NCBI GenBank assembly: GCA_028023455.1
Contig: JAQFVV010000185.1
Coordinates: 374,001-438,000, forward strand
DNA length: 64,000 bases
Direction of reading: 5' to 3'
Source: Epiperipatus broadwayi
Taxonomy: Eukaryota; Onychophora; Udeonychophora; Euonychophora; Peripatidae
The stretch's first letter is position 1, and each line of letters begins with the position of its first letter. Made by a program: the position numbers and the translations under genes. Positions 10,530 to 23,887 of this stretch are shown in pieces. Below the pieces are notes generated by a model. That model ran no database searches. It was not told the DNA's origin and saw nothing but the letters and a program-made list of their open reading frames with translations.

Positions 10530-10810
10530 CTGAACTCAGTTTTCTGCCACTGAAACTACCAAAGCAAAACTTGTAAAATTGGTACAAGTCTCAGCAGCCT
10601 TATTTTATTTAATGTATGCATGATGCCTCTTTATTATTTTATATCTATATAATGCTTATTAAAGAAATAATTTAAATTTACTTCACCTTTATATCTTGCT
10701 CATTCTGTTTAACAATGTATTGGATGCTACTCAAAATCATGATTGCCAAAGAGAAGAATTAAGTAGGACTGATTGTATCTAGATAATTCATGACTGGATA
10801 TAACAGATTA
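10530..10810 (+). repeat. Diverged direct repeat, copy 1 (partner 14,785-15,070)
   Basis: Shared blocks with 14,785-15,070 include 'GCCACTGAAA', 'AAAATTGGTAC', 'TTTATTTTATTTAATGTATG' and 'AATTAAGTAG' near the end. The pair brackets a stretch holding Gypsy gag/pol relics, so they may be the LTRs of that element. Divergence is high and no clean TG/CA ends are seen, so a short interspersed repeat is also possible. Confidence 0.45.
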
Positions 10811-10814
10811 GCAC

Positions 10815-12190
10815 AGTTGAAGGATTGTTCGGTTGTTTTACAATAGCATGTTGAAACCACCGGAGGGCATTATTACCGTGATAATGCACAGAAATATGCT
10901 GTTTAGGAAGCCTACCACTGCCAGCGAGCATTCTATTTCTAATGCATAAGCCTAGAAATAGTATGTTCAGTATGGGGTGGCTGCTTGTGTCTATTTCTAT
11001 GCTAATGCACAAAAACATGACATTGAATCTGCTGCAGAAGCTATCGTATCAGCTTACAGCTCATATTTGTGCTAAGCAATTTCGATGTGCGATCACATTT
11101 CATTTTTGGCTACAGTATCGGGTGAGGCTGTCTGGAATTTCAATTGTCAAAACTATTTTAATATTCATTAAGACCACCTCCCCCTCTAACTGCCATCTTT
11201 TAGAAATGTCTACTATCAATTATCAGCAGAGTCTTATATTTCCCTAGCCCCCATTTCCTACTCAAAAAAATTCGGCAAGTGCAGGTTCCAGTGCGATTCG
11301 GATGAAATCATGTTCTAGGTCCCGCTTCTGCGAGAACAATGGCGAGCTTCATCGAATGGCTGAAATCAGAAAACTTGCTGCAAATGTCAAAGATTCTCTG
11401 ACTGCTGCTGCTGGAAATGGGTTATCAAACAAAAGAGCTTTGAAGCTGCATTTGTGCTGTTCCTGAACAGCCCTAAAAGTTGCTTTTAATTGCCATAAAT
11501 ATATTTATGTGGGGTTTTGGTAATTACGGTAAAAAGTTGGTCAACCTTCAAGTTGGAGCATTACATTCGCTTAGGAATTGTAACCACTCATCCCCACCAC
11601 CTTTCCCAAAGTTGGACCTTTCGGTTGTAAATGTTTGGTACTGTTAAATGGAAATCGATTTGGTATTTGTAATTTATTATAAAACAACAAAAATATAAAA
11701 AAGAAAAGAAGCTGATTTTGTCGTAGAATACCCGACTGCCGCCGTTAAAAAAAATGTTAAGTAATGAGAAAGAATAAAAAGTAACTACTTTTTAAAATTC
11801 ATTTCGATCGATGTACCCTTTTTTTTTGTTTGTTTGTTTTCATTCCAAAAATTGTTATTTGATAGATAGTAGTTTTGGTTAAATGTGATCAACAAAATCA
11901 AAAACATACATATATAAAAAAAAAGAATTCCTGCCCCCCTCCAAATATAAGTAATGAAAAGAATAACAAAAAAAAATTAAATTAAATTTTTTGATTTCTG
12001 CATATTTTTTTATATTTGTTGTTGTTGTTGCGTATTCCAAAATTTATTTGATGTTACTTTACTTTGAAATGTGATAATAAGCAAACCCAGTGGTGGCCCT
12101 GTAAACATTATATTTATCTTTGTTTACAAACAAAGCCTGCCCTCCGATGGTTTCAACACGCTATTGTAAAACAACCGATTGTTCCTATCA
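10815..12190. mobile_element. Non-autonomous element with ~45 bp terminal inverted repeats
   Basis: The left end holds 'CGGTTGTTTTACAATAGC' and 'TGTTGAAACCACCGGAGGGC'. The right end holds the reverse complement, 'GCCCTCCGATGGTTTCAACA' and 'GCTATTGTAAAACAACCG'. The 1.3 kb interior is less AT-rich than the rest of the region. Short open stretches in changing frames, for example YGVAACVYFYANAQKHDIES near 10,974-11,035, look protein-like, but I do not recognise them and stops follow. It may be a DNA transposon carrying captured sequence. No target duplication could be fixed. Confidence 0.55.
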
Positions 12191-12880
12191 AATTTAGTGG
12201 TTGATTAGATATACTATGCAAGTGAAAGTAAGTAGATTAACATAGGCCAATAAAACAGAAGCCTATGTGTGATACTTGCAAAATTGACAATACTAATTGA
12301 AAATGTTAATGTTGCAAAATCATCAGGAGAATGACATCTATACTGCAAGTTAATTTGATATTAGAAATCCATGCTTGGCTTTTGGATAAAGAAAACTTTT
12401 TTAATCAACAGTACTGATAATGACATTATTAAGATAGTCACTTTACTCTGTTCTCTAGTCAGTGAATAATCAATATCACAATATATTATGTGAACCAACA
12501 ATACTAAAAAAACAAGACATACAATGAGATAGTTAATTAAGTAAGTTTTCAACACCCAAACATCTAAATATATTGTGCAGCTCTATTTTATAAATACATA
12601 ATAGGCAAAGAGAGAATTAAAGACTTTGATGCAACATTGTGAATCTTGTTAAAATTATGCATTTATGATAATTTTCTAGATAAATCTGTGTTCCAGAAAT
12701 TATAGTGGGGAATGGCTGATAATCAATTGAGATGATAGTTTCTAGCTATTAACAGTTTATGTTATTATATAACCTATTAAATGAGAAATAGATTATGAAT
12801 TAATATTCGACCAGACCTAAAAATTTAGAATACTTTTTGCAATGAATGACCTGTAGGCAACAATCAACAACAGCACACAT
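12191..12880. other. AT-rich stretch, nothing recognised
   Basis: No coding signal, RNA gene or repeat partner was found here. It lies between the TIR element and the Gypsy relic, and may be a decayed gag region. Confidence 0.4.
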
Positions 12881-14770
12881 TTAAATAAGTAAGGCAAACC
12901 ACAGAGTAAGACAACTTGCTACTGTTGTGGAGATCCCATGGCACAAGAACATATGTGAAATAATAAATAATGATGAAACTGTGAAACAGTCTGCTGATTA
13001 ATTAAAAGATGTCACAAAAGTAAAATGATTAAATGTGAACAAGAGCTCTCAAAAATATAACTATTGTAAATTCAGTTTAATATATGTTAATGGTCAAAAT
13101 TCTTAACAAACTAGTTATCATAAAGATGGATAATATTAACAAATAAAGACTGACAAAAACTAATTCAGAATTACCAAACCCCACTAGTCATTCAAAACAG
13201 ATTTAAAAATGTGAATGGAAATGGCAATGCAATTAAACCAGTGAGGGTTGTTGAATTACCTGCCACAGATAGAATATGCAGCTGGAGACTATCAACTTAC
13301 ATTGTCAATTGGGGCAATTAATCCAATGTTCAGATAATTGGGAATTAAGGTTTGCATTGTGAAAAATGTACATGTAAGAAAGTTAAGAATTAATTCCCTC
13401 TACTTTTTAAAAAAGAACATGAAAAAGTAAATACAAAACAATCTATATTTACAAAAAAGCATTAAACCAATAATTGAAAAACATTACAAAGTATCATTTA
13501 TGCAGCAAAGCAAAGGGAAAGAAGACCTACAGGATCTGATACAGAAGGGCCATATTATCTCACATAGAGAGCTCCTAATAGGCCTCTCTTATCATTATAG
13601 TAATGAAAAGGAAGAGTCAAATAAGAATATGTGGCAATAACTGCACAACAATTAATAAGAATTTAAGCAAAAGTCTAGATCTGGGATCAGATATATAGAA
13701 ATTGCTTACTTTGATGAAAAAAGTTTATGAAAATCGATTTAAATGTGCCTTCCACAGAATCTTTGTTATGTGAAAATTTTAACATAATCACCACACACAC
13801 ACACGGTTATTCAACTATAACCAGCTACTTTTTGGGATCACCACTACTCCAAATTTATTTTACACATGTGGAGGGAGCAATCCCAATTTTAATGACATAT
13901 TGGTGGTGGCTAACTCAATCTAATGACTCTAAGGTATAGAGTGATGAAAGTTTACAATCCATTTTAGAGTTTTAGAATCCAGCTAGACTCTAAGAAACGC
14001 ACATGGAAAACTACAAAATTGTAATTCCTAAGATACAGCATCACCAGCCAGGAAATTCCAAGCAGTCAAAAGTGTCTCATTTCCAAGAAACATAAAGTAA
14101 ACCTCAAGTTTTCTAAGTCTAATAAATTATTTTTGATTATTTTTAAAGAGAAAAGTATATATTATACAATCTCTCTATGACCTACATAAAAGCAAACCTT
14201 GCTCAAAGTGGAAAACCAAACAAAAAATCACTAACAAAAACAAAGATTCTATTGACATCTAACGGACTACCCATTCATCACAGTAACAAATTAGTTGTCA
14301 CTCTTATAACTGATATGTGTAAATATAAAAGTAAAAGTGGTATTATTTTATATCACTGCAACAGAAATTAATACTTTTTACATCTCAATCAGTCCCAGCA
14401 CTAAAAGAAACTATATCCAACTTGATAAGAAAATATTATCCATTGTATATATGGCTAAAAAAATTTCATCCATACATATATGGCAGAGCAACATGAAATT
14501 TAGTTACACCATAAAATACTGCAGGAAACAGCTCTAAATTATCTAGTATCCAGAATGATATATTGGCTAGACTTATTGTCAGGATATGACTATGAATTAG
14601 TCTTTAGAAAAAATCAGTGTCATCCAACAGGCTGATTTCCTGTTTAGAAGTCCAGATAAGGTTGAGGGTACTAAAGATGTCCCAAGTTATCAACTCCTCA
14701 AAAGAATAATAGGAACAAGGAGTTATAAACCTCAAATATGTACCTCAAGGAACAAACTTGCTTTTTATTA
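12880..14770 (+). pseudogene. Decayed Ty3/Gypsy gag-pol: zinc knuckle, RT and RNase H
   Basis: Short blocks in changing plus-strand frames follow the Gypsy pol order. Near 12,900, TCYCCGDPMAQEHM resembles a CCHC knuckle. Near 13,590-13,640, QIRICGNNCTTINKNL matches the RT block 'IRVCGDY..TIN..L'. At 13,727 comes MKIDLNVPS (normally F.KIDL..AF). Near 13,790-13,860, THTRLFNYNQLLFGITTTPN matches 'THKGLF.YNRLPFGI..AP'. Then FNDILVV lies at the YVDD site, NYIQLDKKILSIVYMAKK (about 14,415-14,465) at the RT/RNase H junction, and LLSGYDYELVFRKNQ with ADFLFRSP near 14,560-14,650. Many frameshifts and stops are present. No integrase is recognised before the trail ends at ~14,770. Confidence 0.8.
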
Positions 14771-14784
14771 AAACAGGTTGATTT

Positions 14785-15070
14785 TAGAAATCATTGCCAC
14801 TGAAATTGACAGAGCATGGCTAGAAAAATTGGTACTTGTCACACTGACTTTATTTTATTTAATGTATGGCTTTTTATTATTTGTGTATCTACACATGACA
14901 TATATACTGCTCATTACAGAAATAAGTTAATCACATCTTTATCTCTTTTATTCTGGATAATAGTATATATAATACTGCTCTATATTGTAACTCCCAGCCA
15001 GGAATATTAAGTAGACCTGATTGTGCCCATATAACTCACACCTGGACATTGCTAGGCAATGAGATTATGT
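14785..15070 (+). repeat. Diverged direct repeat, copy 2 (partner 10,530-10,810)
   Basis: It lies directly after the last Gypsy coding trace. See the partner entry for shared blocks. If these are LTRs, the element is about 4.5 kb and lacks integrase. Confidence 0.45.
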
Positions 15071-16660
15071 TAAGAAATATTGCTATTCATATACCATTTT
15101 GAATGTTCAGGATGATTTAAAACATTACAAATAATGTGTTGCACAGAAATCTCAGCATAAATTTATTGTGTGTAAATTTAAGTAGATGTAAAGTAAAAAC
15201 AGTGTGAATTTGGTTTCATGGTTTCTGATATAGATACTAAGACTACTAAGCATGACTATCATAGTAAAGTAGTTGTGACAAAGTACTGAAAAGAGATCAC
15301 TTGTGTTAACTTATAAAAGCGTTTTGCTATTTAATAAGATAAGGCATTATAAAAAGATAACTTATTAGTCTGCATAAATGATATTTATAATTTCAATACA
15401 AGTGATTAATTTCATTATAAAAGGTGATAAACTAATTGCAATTATTTTCTAAAAAGAATACTTATTGATTCTTGATCATAATTTATTTTGTAAAATGATA
15501 AATGTTTTAATATTGTTTTAATATGGTGTTATTGGAATGACTGTTTACTTTATTTATAGATTCATTTAAAACAAAACAAAAACAAACAGAAATATAAGCA
15601 TTGCCATGTAAAGTAAAATAAAAATTATTATTAGTAGTAATTACAATATTTATAATAATATTTAAAAAATTTTATAGACGTTTTTTTGGTTAAAAAAAGA
15701 CCACTGAGCACTTTCTAAATTTATGTTATAATAATTAATTAATTGTTTTAAGTTATCCTACTACTTCAAAATAAAGTTTATAAATTCTAAATCTTTTCAT
15801 TCTTCATCACAGCTAATGCATTTACAGTTTCATCCTCCATTATTGCACAGTTTTTTCCTTCTTACCCACTTGATTTTTTTAATATATCAGGGAGATTATT
15901 ATTTCTATCATGCATAATTATGCCATATTTTTAAAACATTTAACTCTTTCTATGCTCCAATTGTTGATACATTTATTCATTCTCAGCCATTGGCTGGAAA
16001 TGCCTCTTATGCCAAAAAGTGGCACTAAATGTAAATGTTTATTTAGCCAGTAACTTAAAATAACCATATTTGCAAGTAAAATATTTTATTATTTGAAGAA
16101 GCTGTTGATTTAGATTCTAATGAATCTGTTTTAATATAAAAATTACTGTATGTACTGTAAAGAAAAAAAATTTCATACTGTATTTTTGAATGCAAAATAA
16201 TATAATTTTTAAAGGCTAGTAAAAAGCAATGACAATAACTTGCAATGATGATCAAGTGAAAGTCATTCTATTGCAGAAGAAAAATTTGGAATCAGAAAAC
16301 TAGCTTTTCAGCACATCACTTAACATAAAATTTTGGATATTTAAAACCAACTATGATATGATTAGGGAAGATCTTTATAATGCATGGTATCTTGAAAAAT
16401 TTAGTGTTCTGACTAGAGTAATAAATTTAAAAATAAAGGTTTCTCAGATTTATTTCCAGTTAGAAAAACAAAAAAAAATATCAGTTGTATCAATTAAATT
16501 AAACTTTTGTTCTTAGGGTGGATCTCTGGTATTTGAACATTATATGACCTTTTGTGTACCTAACCTTATGGTTATTTTTTACAAAAATACAGTACAGCTA
16601 AGCCACAAAAAATAAGTAAGCAATAGAGAACTACAATCAAAAAATAATAAATGAGCTATT
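15071..16660. other. AT-rich stretch, nothing recognised
   Basis: No protein-like ORF or repeat partner was identified. A short G+C-richer patch near 15,960-16,020 ('CTCAGCCATTGGCTGG') has no second copy that I can see. Confidence 0.4.
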
Positions 16661-16667
16661 TTTTATC

Positions 16668-17546
16668 GATAATAAATTGAGAGGTTGTCAATCTCTTGCA
16701 TGCACCTACTGTTGCTTCTCAGACAGCCAATATGATGCTAAGACAGCAGTCTAAAGAGCGATCAAGCCACAACATAAGACAGAGTTTTTAATAAGAAAAG
16801 GATGGTCCACCCTCTTCTCAACAACTTTTATATATATATATAAGCCAGTTTTAAGCATCTTGGCTTGAAAGCATGAACCAATAAATATCTTCATATATTA
16901 CTCACTAAGTATTAATTTACAATAGTACAGTGCAAAACCTTAAGTTTACTATGCCATAGTTATCGAGATGTTAATATAAGTTATCAGCAATGTATGTGAA
17001 TAATATTATTATATAAATTGCATATTGTTATTAAATTGATAATAAATTGAAAGATTGCCAATCTCTTATAGGTGCCTACTGTTGATTCTCAGCCATCCAA
17101 TCAGATGTTAAGACTGAAGAGCGATCAAGCTGCAAAACATGACAGAGTTTTTGATAAGAAAAGGATGGTCCACCTTCTTCTTGACTTAACTTTATATATA
17201 TATATAAACCAATCTCAAGCATCTTGGCTTGAAAGCTTGAAGCTATAAATATCTTCATATATTACACTAGATCTTAATTTACAATAGTACAGTGTGAAAC
17301 CTTAAGTTTACTATGCCATAGTTTTCTAGATGTTAATATAAGTTATCAGCAACATATGTAAATAATATTATATAAATTGCATGTTGTTAAATCAATAATA
17401 AATTAAAAGTTTGCCAATCCCTGACAGGCAGCTACTATTGCTTCTCAGACAGCCAATCAGATGTTAAGACAGCAGTCTGAAGAGTGATAAAGCCACAACA
17501 CATGACAGAGTTTTGATAAGAAAAGGATGGTCCACCCTCTTCTTGA

Positions 17547-17618
<72 letters not shown>

Positions 17619-18886
17619 AGTCTTAAGCATCTTGGTTTGAAAGCATGAAGCTATAAATATCTTCATATATTACTCACTGAGTCTTAATTTATGATAGTAC
17701 AGTGTGGAACCTTAAGTTTACTAAGCTGTAGTTTTCTAGATGTTAATATGTTATCAGCATCATATGTAAATAATATTATATAAATTACATATTGTTGTTA
17801 AATCAATAATAAATTGGGAGGTTGCCATCTCTCACATGCCTACTGTTGCTTCTTAGACCACCAATCAGATGTTAAGACAGCAGTCTGAAGAGCAAGCAAG
17901 TCACAATACATGACAGAGTTTTTGATAAGAAAGGGATGGTCCATCCTCATCTTGACTTAACTTTTTATATATATAAGCCAGTCTTAAGCATCTTAGTTTG
18001 AAAGCATGAAGCTATAAATATCTTCATATATTACTCACTGAGTCTCAGTCTGAAGAGCAAGCAAGTCACAATACATGACAGAGTTTTTGATAAGAAAGGG
18101 ATGGTCCATCCTCATCTTGACTTAACTTTTTATATATATAAGCCAGTCTTAAGCATCTTGGTTTGAAAGCATGAAGCTATAAATATCTTCATATATTACT
18201 CACTGAGTCTTCATTTATGATAGTATAGTGTGGAACCTTAAGTTTACTAAGCTGTAGTTTTCTAGATGTTAATATGTTATCAGCATCATATGTAAATAAT
18301 CTTATTATATAAATTACATATTGTTGTTAAATCAATAATAAATTGAGAGATTACCAATCTCTCACATGCACCTACTATTGCTTCTCAGACAGCCAATTAG
18401 ATGTTAAGACAGCAGTATGAAGAGTGATCAAGCCATAATACATGACAGAGATTTTGATAGGAAGGAGATGGTCCATCCTCTTCTCGATTTAACTGTTTAT
18501 ATATATAAGCCAGTCTTAAGTATCTTGGCTTGAAAATATAAAGCTATAAATGTCTTTATATATTACTCACTGAGTCTTAATTTATGATAGTACAGTGTGA
18601 AACCTTAAGTTTAGTATGCCATAGTTTTCTAGATGTTAATATAAGTTATCAGCAATGTATGTAAATAATATTATTATATAAATCACATATTGTTGTTAAA
18701 TTGATAAAATAAATTGGGAGGTTTCCAATCTCTTGCATGTGCCTACAGTTGTTTCTCAGTCAACCAATCGGATGTTAAGACAGCAGTCTGTAGAGCAATC
18801 AAGCCACAACATATGATAGAGTTTTTAATAAGAAAAGAATGATCTACCCTCTTCTCGACTTAAATTTATATATATAAGCCAAACTG
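16668..18886 (+). repeat. Satellite-like tandem array, six units of ~365 bp
   Basis: Units begin at about 16,668, 17,038, 17,394, 17,805, 18,335 and 18,702, each with 'ATAATAAATT' then a 'GCCAATCTC' block. Landmarks in every full unit are 'CAGTCTGAAGAGC', 'GACAGAGTTTTTGATAAGAA', 'GGATGGTCCACCCTCTTC', a short TATA run and 'AAATATCTTCATATATTACT'. Spacing is 370, 356, 411, 530 and 367 bp. The 411 bp unit has an expanded TA run (17,549-17,615). The 530 bp unit has an internal ~164 bp duplication. The last unit is cut off at about 18,886. The ORFs at 17,076 and 17,457 are products of the repeat. Confidence 0.9.
17880..18210 (+). repeat. ~164 bp tandem duplication inside satellite unit 4
   Basis: The stretch from 'CAGTCTGAAGAGCAAGCAAG' through 'ATTACTCACTGAGTCT' occurs at 17,880-18,044 and again at 18,045-18,210 with almost no differences. 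Neighbouring full units differ at many more sites, so this duplication is recent relative to the array. Confidence 0.85.
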
Positions 18887-20077
18887 AAAATTTTCAATGT
18901 TTTTGAAAAACATTTGCTTTAATTAAAGTTATTAAAAAGAATTGTTATTTGAGAAAGATTTGGCATTGGAAAAAAAGCTGAAAAATTACTCAGCCCATCT
19001 GCTTATGGGTTGAAGAGAGGAAGAAAAGTATATATTATATAAGTTTTATTAGCTTTATTAATTTTTGAGTAAAAGCTTCGATTTACTAAAATTTGGCATT
19101 TGATTAATACTTTTTATTTTTGTTGAAAATTTTAAAAGTTTTATTAATAATTTTTTAATTTCTGAATTCTATACATTTAACTTTAATCTATCATAGTATT
19201 TTTAAAGGAAATAGTAAAAAAGATTGTGGATAATAATCAATTTTTTTTCTGTCATGCAGAAAGCCAGTTATTTCTTGTCGATATCTTTTACCTTTTAAAA
19301 AACTAATAAAAATGGCGTTTCAAAAATGTTAAAATAGTTGCTATTATATATATAAAACATAAATCACTTCAACTACTTTTTTTTCTAACAAATAATAAAT
19401 CATTAAAATATAAGTTTTGGAACAGTGTTTAAACAAAACTTTTTACAATAAATTTTAGTTCTATAATCATAATCTAGTTCAAGATTAGTTCATAGATAAA
19501 ATTACTACTCATACAAAGTAAAAAAAGAAAAAGTTTTGAAATCTATAAAAAAATATTGCTCCATGTTTGTATCATGTTCTGTAAATGAAATATTTTAAAT
19601 GAGGCTCTCTACAGTTCACAAGAGTTCCTTTGTATTTACATAAGACATTATCCATATTATGAGAAATGAATATTTGTTTTCTATGTGAAAATTACATTCA
19701 TGAATTATTCATAGAGTTGGGGCCTATAAGATTAAAGAAACTGAACAAATAAGAGGTTATTAAGATGCTAAAGAAGATGGTCACATATATTTTGATATAA
19801 CTAATTTATTTCTGTTGTAAAAAATAATGATTTATTGCTTCATAAAAAGTTTGGATATTGGAAGTAAATCAGGAGCCATGTTTCATGAATTTGACTCCAA
19901 AGTTTGGCAATATATCACTGCATTAAAATGCACATAGTATTATTACTATTATACTTTATTCTAATTGTGGAGAATAAAAATTCAGAATTTCTTCTTGTAA
20001 CTTTCATTTCATGTGCAAATTTTAGTTGCCATGGTTTGTAATTTTTTTTATAGAGACTTCTCTAATTTTGTTAGTTA

Positions 20078-20080
<3 letters not shown>
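18887..20080. other. AT-rich stretch, nothing recognised
   Basis: No coding signal, RNA gene or repeat partner was seen between the satellite and the trinucleotide tract. Confidence 0.4.

Positions 20081-20165
<85 letters not shown>
20081..20165. repeat. (ATA)n microsatellite, ~85 bp
   Basis: A run of TAA/ATA triplets with no interruption, followed by a short 'CATCATCATCA' run. Confidence 0.95.
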
Positions 20166-20294
20166 CACCATCATCATCATTTACTGTATTTGCTAAGCCA
20201 ATATTTTTTTTCAGAGTTTATAATCATGATTATTTATTTAGACATTAAGATATAGTGTTACAATATAGATAGTTTATTTCATATATATATATAT

Positions 20295-21010
20295 TGAAAT
20301 GAACAATCTATTATTCATTTCATTAAAAAAATAATTTTTTTTCTTCTAAGCAAAGTAATATGAAAATTTGTTTTTTTTTTTTTAAAAAAAACTGTAATGA
20401 GTAGTTGAAAAGAAGTAACTTTTCTTCTTATAAAACCAAAATTTTCTTTTCTTTTGATCATATTGGGATATTATTTTAAATTACAGGATTTTCACTATGC
20501 ATTGTGAATAAAAAGGAAAGACTATTAACTTAGATAGATTTAACCTGAAACACTTGTAAATAATAATTTGAATAACTCGGATTGAATTGAAGAATTAGTG
20601 ATTATATAAATGGCAGCTAGAAATTATAAGACTATATTATCATCATAAATGGACTTATAATATTTATCAAAAAGAACTAAATGACAATTATTTTGTTTTG
20701 GTGAGTCTTATAATTAAAGACTGATTTGTACTTTATTTTAACTAATCTACTAATCTAAATTTGTAAATAATGCATGTCAGAATATTCTTTTGAAAAAAAA
20801 AAAAAACCTGTCAGTTTAGAAAAAAAAAAAGAAATAAATGAATTTGTAATAACTTCTTTTTATTTGTTAAAATTTATTTTATTTTTTAAAAAGTAATTAA
20901 TGTATAATACATTCTAAGCATATGAATTTTATAAAAGTTATTAATAAGAGAAAAAAGTAAAGAAATAATGATAAGTATGCAAATGCAATTCACATAGGTA
21001 AATTGTCTAA
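20295..21010 (+). mobile_element. LTR 1 of a gag-only LTR element
   Basis: It begins TGAAATGAA directly after ATAT and matches 23,195-23,887 over about 700 bp. Shared blocks: 'CTTCTAAGCAAAG', 'AAGTAACTTTTCTTCTTATA' (GAAGCGAC... in the partner), 'TAGAAATTA' with 'AAGACTATATTATCA', and 'TGACAAT' followed by 'ATTTTGTTTTGG'. The two copies differ at many sites and small indels, so the insertion is old. The right edge is uncertain by ~15 bp (near 'CACATAGGTAAATT'). Confidence 0.75.
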
Positions 21011-22145
21011 GCCTGAAATACCCATAGTTAATGAAATAATAATTTCCATTAGTTCATTTGTTTGTAATTAAACTTATATTTAATTACTGAAAATTAGATT
21101 TAATGTAAATGGATTTATATATACACAGTTTTTGTTCAATATTTAATAGTTTTTTATGTTTGCATCCATATGGGAGAATATATTCCTATCAGTTTGATGA
21201 GTTAAGGATTGAATTCAGAACAAGTCATTCTTGTATAAATTATAGTTGTATAAAATTAGGTTTGGGATCAAAAAGTCACTCCTTATAATTATTGTATAAA
21301 AGTTTATGCAGTTAGGATTAAAACCAAAAGGCTATACCTTTATAGTTATTATTATTATTATTCTATAAGCACTTATGTTTAAATAGGATCTAAAAAAGAA
21401 TTCTTTTCTTATGATTGTTGTGAAAAAGATTGTATTGATGCTTATTCCATATAGAACATATATATGTGAAAATATTAGGGGACATGCAAGTCAATGAAAT
21501 GTTTATATTTAAGTTTATTGAAGTTAGAATTGATAGAATGGTGAATGTGTTATATTATCTATAAATAAATGGATACTATGATATACAAAGATTAAAAGAC
21601 TATTAAAAAATAAATTACATATCAATTAATGATTATATTTGGTAAATAAATTATTATTATATGATTTGTTAATTTTGTTAAAAAAATAAATTAAGTACAC
21701 TTGAAAATAAATATTATTGCATGATTTGTTAGTTTGTTTATATAAAGAAATCTTGTTCACTTGCATGTATCAGGAGTAACATATTTATTTGTAAGTTATT
21801 GTTCATCCTGAATGTGGGCACAAATTTATGTGTTATAAACTCCCATTTTCCTGAGTTAGATAAATGATATGATTGACCAGACAATATATTTATTGTCTAT
21901 ATTGTAATTTGATTATAAAACAAAAGAAAATAACAAGAAAGAACAAATAAAGCTATGTCATGAAGAAGTCATATAAGTATACATGGTGTCCCAGGCTGTT
22001 TCAGGAGATGATCTAGCATATTGATAATGTATCCAGTTATAATTGTATTGCACATAAACCAATAAACATCACATATGTATAGAGAGTTTTGCCTGTATTG
22101 CACATAATGAATTTATTATATTTAAAAATTTTGAGGATTATTAAA

Positions 22146-22900
22146 ATGGAGAATGACAATAAAAAGAATGATGAGCAGCAGGAAATAATGGAAGCAGATA
22201 CTTTTGAAACTAGCTGTAAAAAAATAGCTTAGAAACTTCAGATATGAACAATATTTATACAGATAGTGATTCATGCAATCAAATAAAGTACAAAGACATT
22301 AATAAAGAAATAAAAATTCATGAGAATACTGCAACATTATTCCAATTAGATGAGATACAGATGTTTAGTGCAATATTAAAACAAATGGAAAATAATTAAA
22401 AACAAATTCAGACATTAATGTTAAAATTAAATGAATCAGAGCATGAATAACCATCATAAATATATGACTCAACTGATGAATAATTTTTGTGAACCATTTA
22501 AATCACAGCAACAATTAAATGATTCCAAGCAAATAAAAAAAGAGATAAATATGAGCAAATACAACTTCAAAAAAAAAAAACAATGAATCTAATCATGGAT
22601 AATAAATGGGCTCAATTAATTTTGAAATCAGAAAATAAACTAAAAATATATTATAAACTTTTAGTGGAATCAGAACCAAAATTACTTGATAAAAATATAT
22701 AAAATGAACATAAACTTTTTCAAATAAATAACCAAAGGCTTTAATATATGTGAAAAAGCTCACAATAATTGTTAAGCTAGATGAATACAAAAAATATGAT
22801 GTACTATATCAAGTACCAGCCATAATCTCACAACGCAATAAACAAATATAAATAAAAATCAAAGATTATTCCGAAAATAAAATGGAATCACTATTAACAC
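22146..22900 (+). pseudogene. Gag-like relic between the two LTRs
   Basis: Translation from ATG 22,146 reads MENDNKKNDEQQEIMEADTF then ETSCKKIA. After a one-base shift it continues with DMNNIYTDSDSCNQIKYKD and FQLDEIQMFSAILKQMENN. These are charged, helix-prone segments like the N-terminal part of retrotransposon Gag; the start is placed much like the gag at 50,122. No capsid fold, zinc knuckle, protease or RT is visible. The 2.2 kb interior is too short for pol, so the copy is deleted or the family is non-autonomous. A minus-strand ORF at 22,593-22,790 is not supported. Confidence 0.5.
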
Positions 22901-23194
22901 AAAAACGAAAACTTGCCTCTCATGCTGATTAATCTATTGGATAAAGAAATCTAACAACATTAAACAAACATTAAGTCTGTGTGTTATATGAGTGTATTGC
23001 AATTCTACAGAATTATGCACAACAAGAATTTAACTGATCATCAACTTTACTTACAAATGGCAAGAAATAAATCACAATTTTTCCCACACAAATTGCTTCT
23101 TCTTCACAGTTGCAAAACACAAAAAAAAGCTTCCATACAGACTTTATTATCAAACTACACAATTTAATTGATGTTGTTTTCAAGTTCAAGAATT

Positions 23195-23887
23195 TGAAAT
23201 GAAAAATCTATTACTTATTTCAATAAAAAAAAAGAATTATTTTTTCTCTTCTAAGCAAAGAGATATGTAATTTTTTTAAAAAAAAAAAACTGATAAAAGA
23301 GAAGCGACTTTTCTTCTTATAAAATCAAATTCTTCTTTTCTCTTGATAAGACTGGGGTATTACTTCATTCAAATCCCAAAATTTTCATTATATTTTGTGA
23401 ATAAAAAGGGACACTACTACTAGTTAGCTAGATCTAATATGAACACATAAATGATGCTTTAAAAAACTCAAAACAAAATGAACAATTAACACTTATTTAA
23501 ATGGTAGCTAGAAATTACAAGACTATATTATCACCATAAACAGACTTTTAATATTTGTCAGAAAGAAGTAAATGACAATAATTTTGTTTTGGGGAGGCTT
23601 ACATTTAAAATCTGATTGGTACTTTATTTTAGCTAATGTGAATTTGTAAATAGTACTTGTTATCTGGATATCATTTTGAAAGAAACTCTTAGTTTAAAAT
23701 AAATAAGTAAATAAATAAATTTTAATAAGTTCTCATTGCTTGTTAAAATTATTTTTTTAAAAAAAATAATTATTATATATTATATATATAAGCTAAGCTT
23801 ATAAATTTTATATAAGTTATTAATAAGGGATAAAAATAAAGAAATAATGATAAGCATGTAAATGTAATCCACACAGATAAATTTAAT
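23195..23887 (+). mobile_element. LTR 2 of the gag-only LTR element
   Basis: Starts TGAAATGAA like LTR 1. The purine-rich tract before it is weak. Ends near 'CCACACAGATAAATTT'. Together with LTR 1 it defines a ~3.6 kb element with a ~2.2 kb interior. Confidence 0.75.

Noticed and set aside
10788-11247. Overlapping ORFs of 76 and 101 codons as a possible host exon
   Set aside because: They overlap on opposite strands, cross the terminal inverted repeat and match nothing I recognise. Kept only as part of the TIR element.
17457-17666. ORF with a long Tyr-Ile repeat
   Set aside because: Read through the TA microsatellite of a satellite unit; purely a composition effect.
16668-18886. CRISPR-like array
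   Set aside because: Units are ~365 bp and almost entirely repeated, with no short-repeat/spacer pattern; the genome is eukaryotic.
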